Source: Ignavibacteriota bacterium (GTDB lineage: Bacteria > Bacteroidota > Ignavibacteria > UBA10030 > BY39). Taken from it: DNA of 64,000 nucleotides. The position numbers were made by a program, and so were the translations under genes. Positions 53,449 to 62,739 of this stretch are shown here, piece by piece. Position 1 is the first letter of the stretch. Each line of letters begins with the position of its first letter. Below the pieces are notes generated by a model. It saw only the letters and a list, made by a program, of their open reading frames with translations, was not told the DNA's origin and made no database searches. The DNA lies in the NCBI GenBank assembly GCA_003327435.1, contig QOQV01000005.1, forward strand, positions 1 to 64,000, in the 5' to 3' direction.

Positions 53449-54402
53449 ATGAGTGATATTATTTTAGAAACGATAAATTTAACCAAAGCTTTCGGTAAAC
53501 TTGTTGCGGTAAATAATCTTAATCTTCAAGTATTGAAAGGCGATGTGTTTGGCTTTTTAGGTCCTAACGGAGCTGGGAAAAGTACAACTATCAGAATGAT
53601 TCTCTCCTTAATTAAACCTACCAACGGCAAAACTCAGATATTTGGTAAAGATTCAAACAAATTTCGTTCGGAGGTTCTAAAAAAGGTTGGGAGTTTGGTC
53701 GAAAAACCAGACTTCTACGGTCATCTATCAGCAATTGATAATCTTAGATTTATTGGAGCATTAAATGGAGGAGTATCCGATCAACAAATAGAGAAAGTTT
53801 TAGAGATTGTGAATCTAAGAGATCGAATGAACGACAAGGTAAAAAAATACTCTCATGGTATGAAGCAACGGTTAGGTATAGCGCAGGCACTCCTGAATGA
53901 TCCTGAATTGCTTATTCTTGATGAACCAACATCAGGACTTGATCCAAACGGTATGCGTGAAGTTCGTGAGTTAATTAAAAAACTTTCTAAAGAGCATAAC
54001 AAAACAATCTTTTTATCTTCACATTTGCTTTCTGAAGTTGAACAGGTTGCAACTCGGATGGCAATTATTAATTTTGGAAACTTAATTGTACAGGGAAAAG
54101 TAGACGATTTACTACGAAGTGGTGAACAATATATTCAAATTGGTGCAGATAATTTAGAACGAGCATTTGAAATCATCAAAAAAGAAAAATTTATCTCAGA
54201 CATTCTCATCGAGAATGGATTTTTGAAAATCAAGACCTCAATCGATAAATCATCCGAGATAAACGAATTACTTGTAAAAAATGGAATCAAAGTAAGTTCA
54301 CTTATCCCGAAAAGAACACTCGAGGATTTTTATTTAGAGCTCACTGAATCCTCATATACAAAATATAAAAACGGAAATATTTCTCGAGCCGGTGATGTTT
54401 AA
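53449..54402 (+). CDS. ABC transporter ATP-binding protein
   Basis: A 317-residue ATPase of the drug/Na+/lipid efflux type. Walker A GPNGAGKST (38-46), signature SHGMKQRLGIAQAL, Walker B LLILDEPTSGLDPNG and H-loop FLSSHLLSE are present, followed by a C-terminal regulatory region (about 220-317) as in CcmA/NatA-like proteins. The next gene, its permease, starts within the last codons, so the pair forms an exporter. Confidence 0.94.
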   Translation: MSDIILETINLTKAFGKLVAVNNLNLQVLKGDVFGFLGPNGAGKSTTIRMILSLIKPTNGKTQIFGKDSNKFRSEVLKKVGSLVEKPDFYGHLSAIDNLRFIGALNGGVSDQQIEKVLEIVNLRDRMNDKVKKYSHGMKQRLGIAQALLNDPELLILDEPTSGLDPNGMREVRELIKKLSKEHNKTIFLSSHLLSEVEQVATRMAIINFGNLIVQGKVDDLLRSGEQYIQIGADNLERAFEIIKKEKFISDILIENGFLKIKTSIDKSSEINELLVKNGIKVSSLIPKRTLEDFYLELTESSYTKYKNGNISRAGDV

Positions 54403-55231
54403 ACTTTTGATTCTCGAAATACTTAAAACTTTTAAAAAATGGCGTACTTATATAGGTTTTTTAACAATTGGGATAATTGTTCCGCTCATAGCATCTGCAA
54501 TAAAATTTAGTGGAGCTGATTTAGAAAAAGGTATGATGCGGCAATTTGAAAGCGAGTTTTTAATTGTTGGTAATTTGTTTAATGGATGGTTCTTCAGTCA
54601 TATGATAATGAACAGTTTGTTCATTCACATCCCGTTCCTGATAACCCTTGTGGCAGGAGATATACTTGCTGGTGAGGCAACTGCTGGAACATACAGAATT
54701 TTACTAACACATTCTATTTCAAGAACAAAAATTTTAATAATCAAGTACATTACTGCACTATTTTATTCATTTTTGCTAATCTTATTCCTGGCATTATTAA
54801 GTTTAGGATTCGGACATCTATTTTTTGGTGGTGGAGATCTGTTGATATTCGGAAAAGAAATTTTGTTACTACCACCTGATGAGTTGTTGTTTAGATTTAT
54901 TGGAGCATATCTTTGTGCAGTGATTGCGATGTGGACCATTTCGTCGCTTGCGTTCTTTTTTTCATCCTTTGTTGAAAATGCGATTGGACCGATTATTGGA
55001 ACGATGTCGGTGTTAATAATTTTTTTAATAATATCCGAGTTACCTATAGAATTTTTTGAAAATATCAAACCATATCTTTTTACAACATATACATCTGTGT
55101 GGATGAAAGTGTTTGAAGAACCAATAAATATAAAAGAAATTTTCGCTTCAATTACCTACCTAATAATTTATTCAGCAAGTTTCTTTGCAATCACTTTATA
55201 TTATTTCAAAAGAAAGGATATTCTATCTTGA
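54395..55231 (+). CDS. ABC transporter permease (ABC-2 type)
   Basis: A 278-residue membrane protein with six predicted helices. Features are LVAGDILAGEATAGTYRILL THSISRTKILIIKYITALFY, usual in ABC-2 permeases of the NatB/YhaP class, and IAMWTISSLAFFFSSFVENA IGPIIGTMSVLI. The track's GTG at 54392 is next to ATG 54395, which is chosen. It overlaps the ATPase gene by 8 bases and the LolA-like gene by 4. Confidence 0.9.
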   Translation: MFKLLILEILKTFKKWRTYIGFLTIGIIVPLIASAIKFSGADLEKGMMRQFESEFLIVGNLFNGWFFSHMIMNSLFIHIPFLITLVAGDILAGEATAGTYRILLTHSISRTKILIIKYITALFYSFLLILFLALLSLGFGHLFFGGGDLLIFGKEILLLPPDELLFRFIGAYLCAVIAMWTISSLAFFFSSFVENAIGPIIGTMSVLIIFLIISELPIEFFENIKPYLFTTYTSVWMKVFEEPINIKEIFASITYLIIYSASFFAITLYYFKRKDILS

Positions 55232-55914
55232 GGTTAACATTAATAATAGTTTTATACACTATTGCCAATTTTCTTTTTTCACAGGATGATAGTTTATTTT
55301 TGAGGATAGAAAAAAATTATCAAGGTATACAGAGCTTCACTGCGGAAGCTCAGATAACAGTCGAGATGGAGCGACTTAGAATTCCGAGGAAGAAGTTCAC
55401 ATTATATTACAAGCATCCAGATAAATTTAAAATTGAATCTGATGGTTTTGCGATGATTCCACGAATTGGGCTCCTTATATTTCCAAATCAATTGAATTCA
55501 GAAAAGTATGAACTCGAATTTACATCACCTGATACAATTGGTGAATATATTACAGAAAAATATTTATTGAAGATAAAGAGCGTTGATAAGAGTCGTTTAC
55601 CTTCTGCGCAACAGTTCTTTGTTTGGATAGATAGAAAACATTCATTACTTAGAAAAATAGAATCATTAAATTTCAGAGGCAGAACAAGTCGGGTAAATAT
55701 TGAATATGGCAAGCTTAAGGAGGGATATTATATGCCATCGAGAATTGGGGTTACATTTGAAAATATTGCAGATAGCAGAGTCGACACACTTGAATTTCCT
55801 TTGCGAGAGCGGTTTCCATCTCGAATTCCTCGTTCAGGCAGCGTAACGATTGTATTCACAAAATATTCGATAAATGAAACATTAGAGGACAAGCTTTTTG
55901 AGAAGGAAAGGTAA
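55228..55914 (+). CDS. LolA-like outer-membrane lipoprotein sorting protein
   Basis: A 228-residue protein with a signal-like start (LTLIIVLYTIANFLFSQ) followed by a LolA/LolB-type fold: SLFLRIEKNYQGIQSFTAEA QITVEM, LYYKHPDKFKIESDGFAMI, QQFFVWIDRKHSLLRKIES. Such proteins carry lipids or lipoproteins across the periplasm. The start is a TTG overlapping the permease stop. Being coupled to an ABC-2 exporter suggests a joint role in envelope lipid or lipoprotein handling; this is inference. Confidence 0.7.
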   Translation: MRLTLIIVLYTIANFLFSQDDSLFLRIEKNYQGIQSFTAEAQITVEMERLRIPRKKFTLYYKHPDKFKIESDGFAMIPRIGLLIFPNQLNSEKYELEFTSPDTIGEYITEKYLLKIKSVDKSRLPSAQQFFVWIDRKHSLLRKIESLNFRGRTSRVNIEYGKLKEGYYMPSRIGVTFENIADSRVDTLEFPLRERFPSRIPRSGSVTIVFTKYSINETLEDKLFEKER

Positions 55915-55983
55915 AGAAATCTAAAGATTTTTTGGTTAAAACCGAAAAACAACTTAATAATTTGCGATTTAAACCGAAAATTA

Positions 55984-56036
55984 TATAAAAAAAGAGGGTA
56001 ATCTCTAAATTCAAGATTACCCTCCAATTTTTTTCT
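55984..56036. terminator. Bidirectional terminator between convergent genes
   Basis: An 11-bp perfect stem, GAGGGTAATCT (55994-56004) / AGATTACCCTC (56014-56024), with a 9-base loop. A T-run follows on the plus strand (CAATTTTTTTC) and another on the minus strand (TTTTTTTATATAA), so it can end both the LolA-like transcript and the transcript of the 1467-aa gene. Confidence 0.9.
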
Positions 56037-59000
56037 TATTTAATTAACAAAAGTTTCTTGGTCTCAGTATAAGTTTTACCTGAGTTTTGTTCGACTGCGT
56101 GAATGCGGTAAAAATATACTCCACTTGGTAATACTGATGCATCAAATGTTACTTCATGGTACCCTGCATCCTTCTTTTCATCTATCAAAATTGCAACTTT
56201 TTGTCCGAGTGTATTGTAAACACTTAAATTAACCTGCGATGCATTTGGCAATGAATATTTAATCGTAGTTAATGAATTGAATGGATTGGGGTAATTTTGG
56301 TAAAGGGAGTATTTTTCTGGTAAATTTGATTTCCCGATTAGTTTTAATAATAACTGAAAATTAGAATCAATACACTTTATTTGACCATTTCCATGTAACA
56401 ATATCTCTTTATCACCAATTTTTAAGAAAGTCGAAATATTCGACTTGATTTCCCACTTTATTGTTAGAGGAAATTGAGCAGAAGAAATTCGAATTGGATA
56501 TTCACCTGATATATTCTCGTCAATTACTTCGACAATTCTATTTGAAGCAAAACGTACATCAAAAATACCCATAGGTGGAGTTGGTGGAAGGTCAAATTTT
56601 TCTGAAATGAATTGCCTATCTAACTTTTTATCAAAATATATTATTCGCTCTTGACCATCCGATGTTGTAAATATTAACTTGTTGAAATTACTAAAGTCAA
56701 CAGAGGAATATACTTTTGATGATTTCACAATTGTCTCAAAAGATAATAAAAGCTTACCTGATTCACTTACCTTCACCCAGTATCCTTTACCTGGTTTAAT
56801 AGTATCGGATATAAAATAACCAGAATTATAACCATAAAAATAACTATCTATAATAGTGGAAGGCTCAGATATTATTGATACAACTGGAACTGCATAACTT
56901 ATAGAACCTATTAAATTCCAACCCTCAGATAGATAAAAAGTATCAGCATTAATAAAAGATCCTCTAATGTCATTAGTTTGATCATCAGAAAATTTTAACC
57001 AATACCCTAATTTATTTTCTAATGTATCTTCCAAAATATAACCGTTTTGAAATTTAAATGCTGATGAAGATGAACTCGGAAATAATTTGTCTTTATAGTA
57101 ATCTTTTACTTTCATAGGTACTGATACGATATTCCAACCTTTACTGGTTGGAATCGTAACCTGTGAAAGAGTTGTAAAGATACTCGCCTCAGAAAAACTG
57201 CTTTGCAATCCTCTATGTAACGCTTTTACTCTCCAAAAATATTGTTTATCAAATTCAAGACCTATAATTTGTATAAAAGTATCAGTGATAGTATTTTGAT
57301 AAATAATATGAACCGGATCAAAATCATTTGAAGTGGATAATTGAACCTCATAATTAATAGCACCATAAACTTTGTTCCAAATCATTACAGGATTTACAGA
57401 TACCTCTAACGAGCTATCTACAGGATAAATAATGTTCGGTGGATCGAGATGCGTAAGAACTTCAACTGGAACGAAAGACAAATTATTTATTTCGTCCATT
57501 TCAAAAACTTGGTTATTGGCATCTACATAAACATAAAAATTTCTTAAACCTTGTTCATTTATATTAGGTATTACAATTTTAGTTTTAATGGAATCTCTTC
57601 CTAATGCAGGAAGATTTATAAAAAAATCGTTTCCTATTTGATTACCATTAGCTCTTGGCCATTCATCATAAAACCTGACTAAAATATCCGTTGAGGGGAT
57701 TGAATCAATTTTCTGAAAATATGCATATACATTTATTGTATCACCTGGATATGTAATATTTGGTTGTACACAAAAATTATCTACTAGCAAATCCATGCGA
57801 GAAGCAATAATATTTGTATACGCAGTTCCAGAATCACCGTATGTATCAAAAACACGTAAACCTATAATTCCGTGATAAACATAATTATAACATATTGTAA
57901 GAGTTTCATTAATTGCGTCTGTAAAAATTCCATCTCCATTTAGATCCCACTTATATTGAATAATCGAATCACCTTCATCAGGATCATATGATGCACGACC
58001 ATCGAGAAATATGCATCCAGGTATAGAAGTCGTATAGAAAAAACCTCTTACAGGAGGAATAGGTACAGCTACTGGTGGATGATTCCCTAATGTAACAAAA
58101 ATCGTTATATTCTCTTCATCGTATTTTGGAGGGTTACTATTATCTTTTACGCGTAGTCTAATTTGATATATGCCAGTATCAGGATACCCAGGATTAATAG
58201 GTCTAGGTCCATATGCATCAGGAGAATTCCAATCAATTCCATCTGATGTATTAAAGTCCCATCGCCATTCTATAATAGCACGAGTTGGATCAGTGTGCCA
58301 TGACCGAGAACCATCTACTTGAAATGCATAATTAGGTGGTACGGAGCCAATAGGTTCAATTTTTGCCACTGGCACAGATTGAACAACTCCGGGTGTTAGT
58401 GTAAGAATCGCAAAAGCTGTAGAAAGTGGTGGTGAATTTGCATAGCTTGAGCTTAAAACATAACTACCATTCCAAGAACCATCAGGTTTCTGGCCCCAAG
58501 TTGCATTTGTCAATAAATGTGTAATATATTCCCTATACCAGTCATGAGCTCCAACGCTATCAATTCCTTTTCGATTATTAATAAGACGCATTCCTTTCAT
58601 TATTGCATATAAAGCATAAGTATTTCCTGTAAATTGGCCAGTTATTTCTGGATGAGAAAAACTGTTAGCATACCAATAATTATTTAGGTAATTTAGGGCA
58701 TTAATAATCTTTGAACTATCTGTGGTGTAACCTAGGAATGCATATGTACTTATACCCGCTCCTGTTTTTGCAAGATCAATATATTCCGAAGAAGTTGTAT
58801 ATCCGAATCCACCATTAGATGAATTCTGGCTATTATTCAACCACACTTTTAATTCATTTTTTACAAATGTAGGTATATTCATTCCCCATACATTTTGGGC
58901 TACTTCTAAAACCAATACGGGCCATTGTACTGCAGAGTTATCACTTGATCCATAACTTGCACAATTTACACAATACCTCCAACCACCACGACCTCCTCCA

Positions 59001-60439
59001 GCATCAGTTTGAGAATAATAAATCATATCAAGTGCGTCAACAATAAAGTCATAGTATGTTTGACCAATAAAAGGAGCGACTTTAATCGTATCCATTTGTG
59101 CGCTTTCGATATTTCTATGTGCACCTAAAACTGCTAAAAGTGCGATACCATTTGCATACTGCTCTTTTGATGAATTTGAGGTAAAATAAACCCCAATTCC
59201 ATCGCCATCTGTATCTGGATTACCGTATGTTTGCATACTTATAAAATTTCTTGATGCTTTCTGGCTAAACAAATAATTCAATCCATTTGTAACCGGTTCA
59301 GCGTAAATGTCGTATGAGGGTTTATTCGTCGGCAAATGTCCATTTTCTTCGAATGCTAAAATTGACATCCCCGTTGCCCCAGTATTTCCATACGCATCAT
59401 ACCAATATCCACTTGGATATTGGTTTTTATACAGATAAAGAAGTCCTTTTTCTATTGCGATATTCACTCTAATAGTCGTGTCAGCATTTGCAGGTGAAAA
59501 TACTAATATTTGTGATTGACTGCTTGCGGAATTCCCTAATGAATCCCAAACTGTAAGTGTTATAAGTTTTAACCCACTTGTATTGTATGTATGCGTTGTA
59601 CCAATAAACCTTGGATTTGTAACAATACCTGTAGTATCAGTGTCATCACCAAATTCTAATTTAAAACTAAATTTCCAATCACCGCCCGACGCACTTCCCC
59701 AAACTGTAATTGGTTCACCAACAACAGCATTAGCATAACTTTCACTTATGTAATAACTTGGCATTGTTCTTACCTCAAGTGGAAGATAAACCGGATATAA
59801 TTGACTCTTAGGAACAATGGTTTTAATAGTAGACGGACTACTCCAATATAATCTAGCTGTAGCACTTCCTGTGGCTTCATAAGATTCAATTTTAATTTTA
59901 TACCTTTTTCCTGCGATCAATCTTATGCTGTTGTTATATTCTCCTGTAGTCCCCCATTTATCAATTAATAAATTATTATCGATCCATAATCTCATACCAT
60001 CATCTACATTAACATAAAAAGTATAAATTTCTGAATATTGAGCTTCAATTTCACCAATCCATCGGACACTAAAGTTGTCAGCATTAATTCCAGGTCCTGG
60101 TGACCCTGACCATGTAAAATTTATTACTGTATCAATACGAGTTAATAGAGGATTACCATTTAGATTTGTATTATTATAATAAAAACCGAATAAACCAGTA
60201 CCAGATGAACTTTTAGGGTAAATCTCATAGCTATTTTTTTCACGTTTTTCTTTAAAAAACTTTTGCCAGGCATCTTCTGGGGTTTCTAAAGGATCATTGA
60301 ACTGCCCTTGTGGAGGTGAATAATTTTTTAACAAATCCTCTGCCTTTTCAATGATTCTATCTTGTGAAAAAGTAAAATTAATCATAATAAAAAATATGAA
60401 CACACTTAATTTTAAAAAAATTGTTATCAAGTTTTTCAT
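56036..60439 (-). CDS. Giant T9SS cargo: PA14, alpha/alpha-toroid, PKD, CARDB, FN3
   Basis: A 1467-residue exported protein. After the signal (to about 25) come a PA14 domain (about 65-215, WIGEIEAQYSEIYTFYVNVD DGMRLWIDNNLLIDKW), a PKD domain (225-315), and a prenyltransferase/squalene-cyclase-like toroid region (about 320-690, GYWYDAYGNTGATGMSILAF, GGRGGWRYCVNCASYGSSDN SAVQWP). Two more PKD domains (about 700-895), a CARDB domain (about 900-1000), an FN3-like domain (1005-1095), the GWNLI/GYW double module (1090-1225), an FDVRF segment and a type IX sorting domain (YQNYPNPFNSLTTIKYSLP ... LPSGVYFYRI) follow. PA14, PKD and CARDB suggest binding to glycans or surfaces. No squalene-cyclase DxDD is seen, so enzyme activity is doubtful. 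Confidence 0.88.
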   Translation of the reverse strand: MKNLITIFLKLSVFIFFIMINFTFSQDRIIEKAEDLLKNYSPPQGQFNDPLETPEDAWQKFFKEKREKNSYEIYPKSSSGTGLFGFYYNNTNLNGNPLLTRIDTVINFTWSGSPGPGINADNFSVRWIGEIEAQYSEIYTFYVNVDDGMRLWIDNNLLIDKWGTTGEYNNSIRLIAGKRYKIKIESYEATGSATARLYWSSPSTIKTIVPKSQLYPVYLPLEVRTMPSYYISESYANAVVGEPITVWGSASGGDWKFSFKLEFGDDTDTTGIVTNPRFIGTTHTYNTSGLKLITLTVWDSLGNSASSQSQILVFSPANADTTIRVNIAIEKGLLYLYKNQYPSGYWYDAYGNTGATGMSILAFEENGHLPTNKPSYDIYAEPVTNGLNYLFSQKASRNFISMQTYGNPDTDGDGIGVYFTSNSSKEQYANGIALLAVLGAHRNIESAQMDTIKVAPFIGQTYYDFIVDALDMIYYSQTDAGGGRGGWRYCVNCASYGSSDNSAVQWPVLVLEVAQNVWGMNIPTFVKNELKVWLNNSQNSSNGGFGYTTSSEYIDLAKTGAGISTYAFLGYTTDSSKIINALNYLNNYWYANSFSHPEITGQFTGNTYALYAIMKGMRLINNRKGIDSVGAHDWYREYITHLLTNATWGQKPDGSWNGSYVLSSSYANSPPLSTAFAILTLTPGVVQSVPVAKIEPIGSVPPNYAFQVDGSRSWHTDPTRAIIEWRWDFNTSDGIDWNSPDAYGPRPINPGYPDTGIYQIRLRVKDNSNPPKYDEENITIFVTLGNHPPVAVPIPPVRGFFYTTSIPGCIFLDGRASYDPDEGDSIIQYKWDLNGDGIFTDAINETLTICYNYVYHGIIGLRVFDTYGDSGTAYTNIIASRMDLLVDNFCVQPNITYPGDTINVYAYFQKIDSIPSTDILVRFYDEWPRANGNQIGNDFFINLPALGRDSIKTKIVIPNINEQGLRNFYVYVDANNQVFEMDEINNLSFVPVEVLTHLDPPNIIYPVDSSLEVSVNPVMIWNKVYGAINYEVQLSTSNDFDPVHIIYQNTITDTFIQIIGLEFDKQYFWRVKALHRGLQSSFSEASIFTTLSQVTIPTSKGWNIVSVPMKVKDYYKDKLFPSSSSSAFKFQNGYILEDTLENKLGYWLKFSDDQTNDIRGSFINADTFYLSEGWNLIGSISYAVPVVSIISEPSTIIDSYFYGYNSGYFISDTIKPGKGYWVKVSESGKLLLSFETIVKSSKVYSSVDFSNFNKLIFTTSDGQERIIYFDKKLDRQFISEKFDLPPTPPMGIFDVRFASNRIVEVIDENISGEYPIRISSAQFPLTIKWEIKSNISTFLKIGDKEILLHGNGQIKCIDSNFQLLLKLIGKSNLPEKYSLYQNYPNPFNSLTTIKYSLPNASQVNLSVYNTLGQKVAILIDEKKDAGYHEVTFDASVLPSGVYFYRIHAVEQNSGKTYTETKKLLLIK

Positions 60440-60460
60440 ATATCACCTACCATATTATTG

Positions 60461-61600
60461 TTATTTACTATTTAAGACATGTTCCATTGCTAAAATTGTG
60501 TAAGCTGTAACTAACTCTTTTTTATTTTCCCACCAGCGGTTGTTTTTATTTTGCCAAAAACCTTCACCATCCTGCAAGCTAATTAATTTCTCTAAAAGCT
60601 CTTTACGCCAGTTTCTTTTTGTACCTGTTGTGTCTACTATAAAATCCTCACCGTAAGCCGTCAAAGCTTTTGCCATAGTGTGGTAGTAGTAAAACAAACC
60701 CTGCTCGCCAAGTTGAGGATTTTTTTCCACAGTAAAATTCTTTCGAATCCAATTATAAGCAGCTTGCACACGTTTGTCTTTATTGTCAACTCCTGCATAT
60801 ATGAAACTCTTCATTCCTGCATATGTCATACTACCATACGATGTATAATTACCAGCTTTACTTTCACTTGGACTATAAATAAATCCACCGTCATCACCAG
60901 CCCATTCTTGGTCATTTGAGGTTTTTAGATTCTGGCATCTTTGTAAAAATATAATCGCACGATCCCAAAACAGTTCTTTACTTGATGCAACCGCAACACT
61001 CTTACCTGTACCAGAATGTTGATGAGGTTTTCCGTTTTCTTCACCAACTTTACGATACTTCTCTGATTCCTTCAGAGCCTCGATAGCCCATTGTAAATTT
61101 GAAAGATCTGGTCGCTCTTTATCTTTATACCCTATACCACCATAATTAATATTATTTCTTTCTATCCCAGAAGTTTCATCAAATTGAAGTGATAATAGAA
61201 AATCACGAGCGCGTCTTATTTCATCATCATAATCAGGGTTATTTGTAGCAACTAATGCCATAATACAAATAGCTGTGTTATATCCTGCAAGGTCATCAAT
61301 ATAAAAACCCCCATCTTCTTGTTGGCATCTTAAAATAAACTCAACGCCTCTTGCGACTGTAATGCTATTAATCTCTGAATACCCTTGAGCACTTTTCAAA
61401 AAAGCCGTTACCACTAAAGCAGTAACAGCTGGATAATGAATCCAGGAACCATCTTCCTCTTGATGTCGCTCTAACCACTTTAATCCAAACCGAATTGAAT
61501 GTTCAGCTTCCTTACGTAATGAAATATCAATAATTTCTTGACTATACCCAGTTAGATTAATCAATAATAATAGTATTAGTATTGAAATTAATGTTTTCAT
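60461..61600 (-). CDS. Secreted prenyltransferase/squalene-cyclase-like toroid protein
   Basis: A 379-residue protein with a signal peptide (LISILILLLLINLTGYS) and alpha/alpha-toroid repeats marked by QW-type motifs: RHQEEDGSWIHYPAV, RCQQEDGGFYIDD, WAGDDGGFIYSPSES, SLQDGEGFWQN. The catalytic DxDDTA of squalene-hopene cyclases is not present, and export also argues against a terpene cyclase. The same fold occurs in the next gene (1467-aa cargo), only 21 bp downstream, so the two are probably co-transcribed and functionally linked. Confidence 0.85.
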   Translation of the reverse strand: MKTLISILILLLLINLTGYSQEIIDISLRKEAEHSIRFGLKWLERHQEEDGSWIHYPAVTALVVTAFLKSAQGYSEINSITVARGVEFILRCQQEDGGFYIDDLAGYNTAICIMALVATNNPDYDDEIRRARDFLLSLQFDETSGIERNNINYGGIGYKDKERPDLSNLQWAIEALKESEKYRKVGEENGKPHQHSGTGKSVAVASSKELFWDRAIIFLQRCQNLKTSNDQEWAGDDGGFIYSPSESKAGNYTSYGSMTYAGMKSFIYAGVDNKDKRVQAAYNWIRKNFTVEKNPQLGEQGLFYYYHTMAKALTAYGEDFIVDTTGTKRNWRKELLEKLISLQDGEGFWQNKNNRWWENKKELVTAYTILAMEHVLNSK

Positions 61601-61871
61601 AATTTTTTCATTTTTATTTTTTATATTTTTACCTAAAAATATTTTAATTATCTTTAATCTTACGTAATCTCTAATAGAGATTTTGCATAAATTGTTAGGT
61701 TCTATAAGGGATTTAATCTTTAATAGCTATATTTAGATTTTCACTTCAAGGAATACAATCTCATTTAATTCGTATATTTTCATTCTATTTTTAAAGTGAC
61801 ATTTTCAGGTAAATTATTTATAATGATATCTATACAACATAATAAAATAATATTCTGCATAACCAGCTATT
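61601..61871. other. AT-rich gap between YdjY-type and toroid genes
   Basis: About 270 bases, very AT-rich. It holds one small perfect hairpin, AATCTC-TAATA-GAGATT (61666-61682), of unknown role. No gene or clear promoter was recognised. Confidence 0.4.
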
Positions 61872-62603
61872 TCATTTGTATTTTTTTAATATTAATTTTA
61901 CTGCGGTACCTTTAGATGGAACAAGTTTATCATTTATTCTATATACTTCATCATCGGAACCAGTAGAAAGAGGATTATCTATAATTGTATATGGATCATG
62001 ATATGTTGTAATAATTGATCTTTCAACATCAGCCATATATTTTCCATTAATAATTTTAGAACCACTGAATATCCAACAAGTATGTTGCATCGTTTGATTA
62101 TTTTTTATATCCCATATACAATCCTCAAGCCGCACAACTGTGTCTAGGCCATTATACTTCCACATTACATATATTTCTAAAGAATCACCCTGAGGAGTCG
62201 TTGAATCACCCTGATACTCTACTCCTCCTTTATAATCCAAACCAATTAGTAAAAGTGCCACATGTAAATAATATGGAACTATATTTAACAGGAAAATACT
62301 TTCATGTAATTTCCCACCATCTGCACAAGCAGCTAATTCAATCATTCCTCTTTGTAAATTAACAATTCCTGGAATATGAATTTCTTTTGTCTCACTATTA
62401 ATATATATATTATCCAATAAATATATATTATCAGAAATTTTAATTAAAGGAGATGAATTCGAATCTTTTTTCGTATGTATATGTTCCAGAAAGTTTAAAG
62501 TTTCATACAAATTAAGCTTATTACTAGTAAAATATTCTGATTGGAAAATTAAAATATTACCTCCAATTAATACAAACATATATATTTTCTTTTTAAACCC
62601 CAT
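61872..62603 (-). CDS. YdjY-domain-containing protein
   Basis: A 243-residue protein with a hydrophobic start (IYMFVLIGGNILIFQS, signal-like). The central and C-terminal text matches the YdjY pattern: IHIPGIVNLQRGMIELAACA DGGKLHESIFLLNIVPYYLH VALLLIGLDYKGG, VMWKYNGLDTVVRLEDCIWD, WIFSGSKIINGKYMADVERS IITTYHDPYTIIDNPL and KLVPSKGTAVKLIL. The biochemical role of YdjY domains is not known. They are common in exported planctomycete and related proteins. The gene lies between the toroid pair and an ankyrin protein on the same strand. Confidence 0.72.
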   Translation of the reverse strand: MGFKKKIYMFVLIGGNILIFQSEYFTSNKLNLYETLNFLEHIHTKKDSNSSPLIKISDNIYLLDNIYINSETKEIHIPGIVNLQRGMIELAACADGGKLHESIFLLNIVPYYLHVALLLIGLDYKGGVEYQGDSTTPQGDSLEIYVMWKYNGLDTVVRLEDCIWDIKNNQTMQHTCWIFSGSKIINGKYMADVERSIITTYHDPYTIIDNPLSTGSDDEVYRINDKLVPSKGTAVKLILKKYK

Positions 62604-62739
62604 GAGCTTTTTTTAAACATTTGGTTAATTATCTATAATACATATTCCCACAATCCATACCTTTACCAGAATATTTTAGGAAAAATTTTGTATTAATAAT
62701 CACATAAAAAATCGCAAAATACTATTTATTTTCTTATTT

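Noticed and set aside
56036-61600. Terpene (squalene-hopene) cyclase activity
   Set aside because: No DxDDTA motif, both proteins are exported, and one is built into an adhesion-type cargo.
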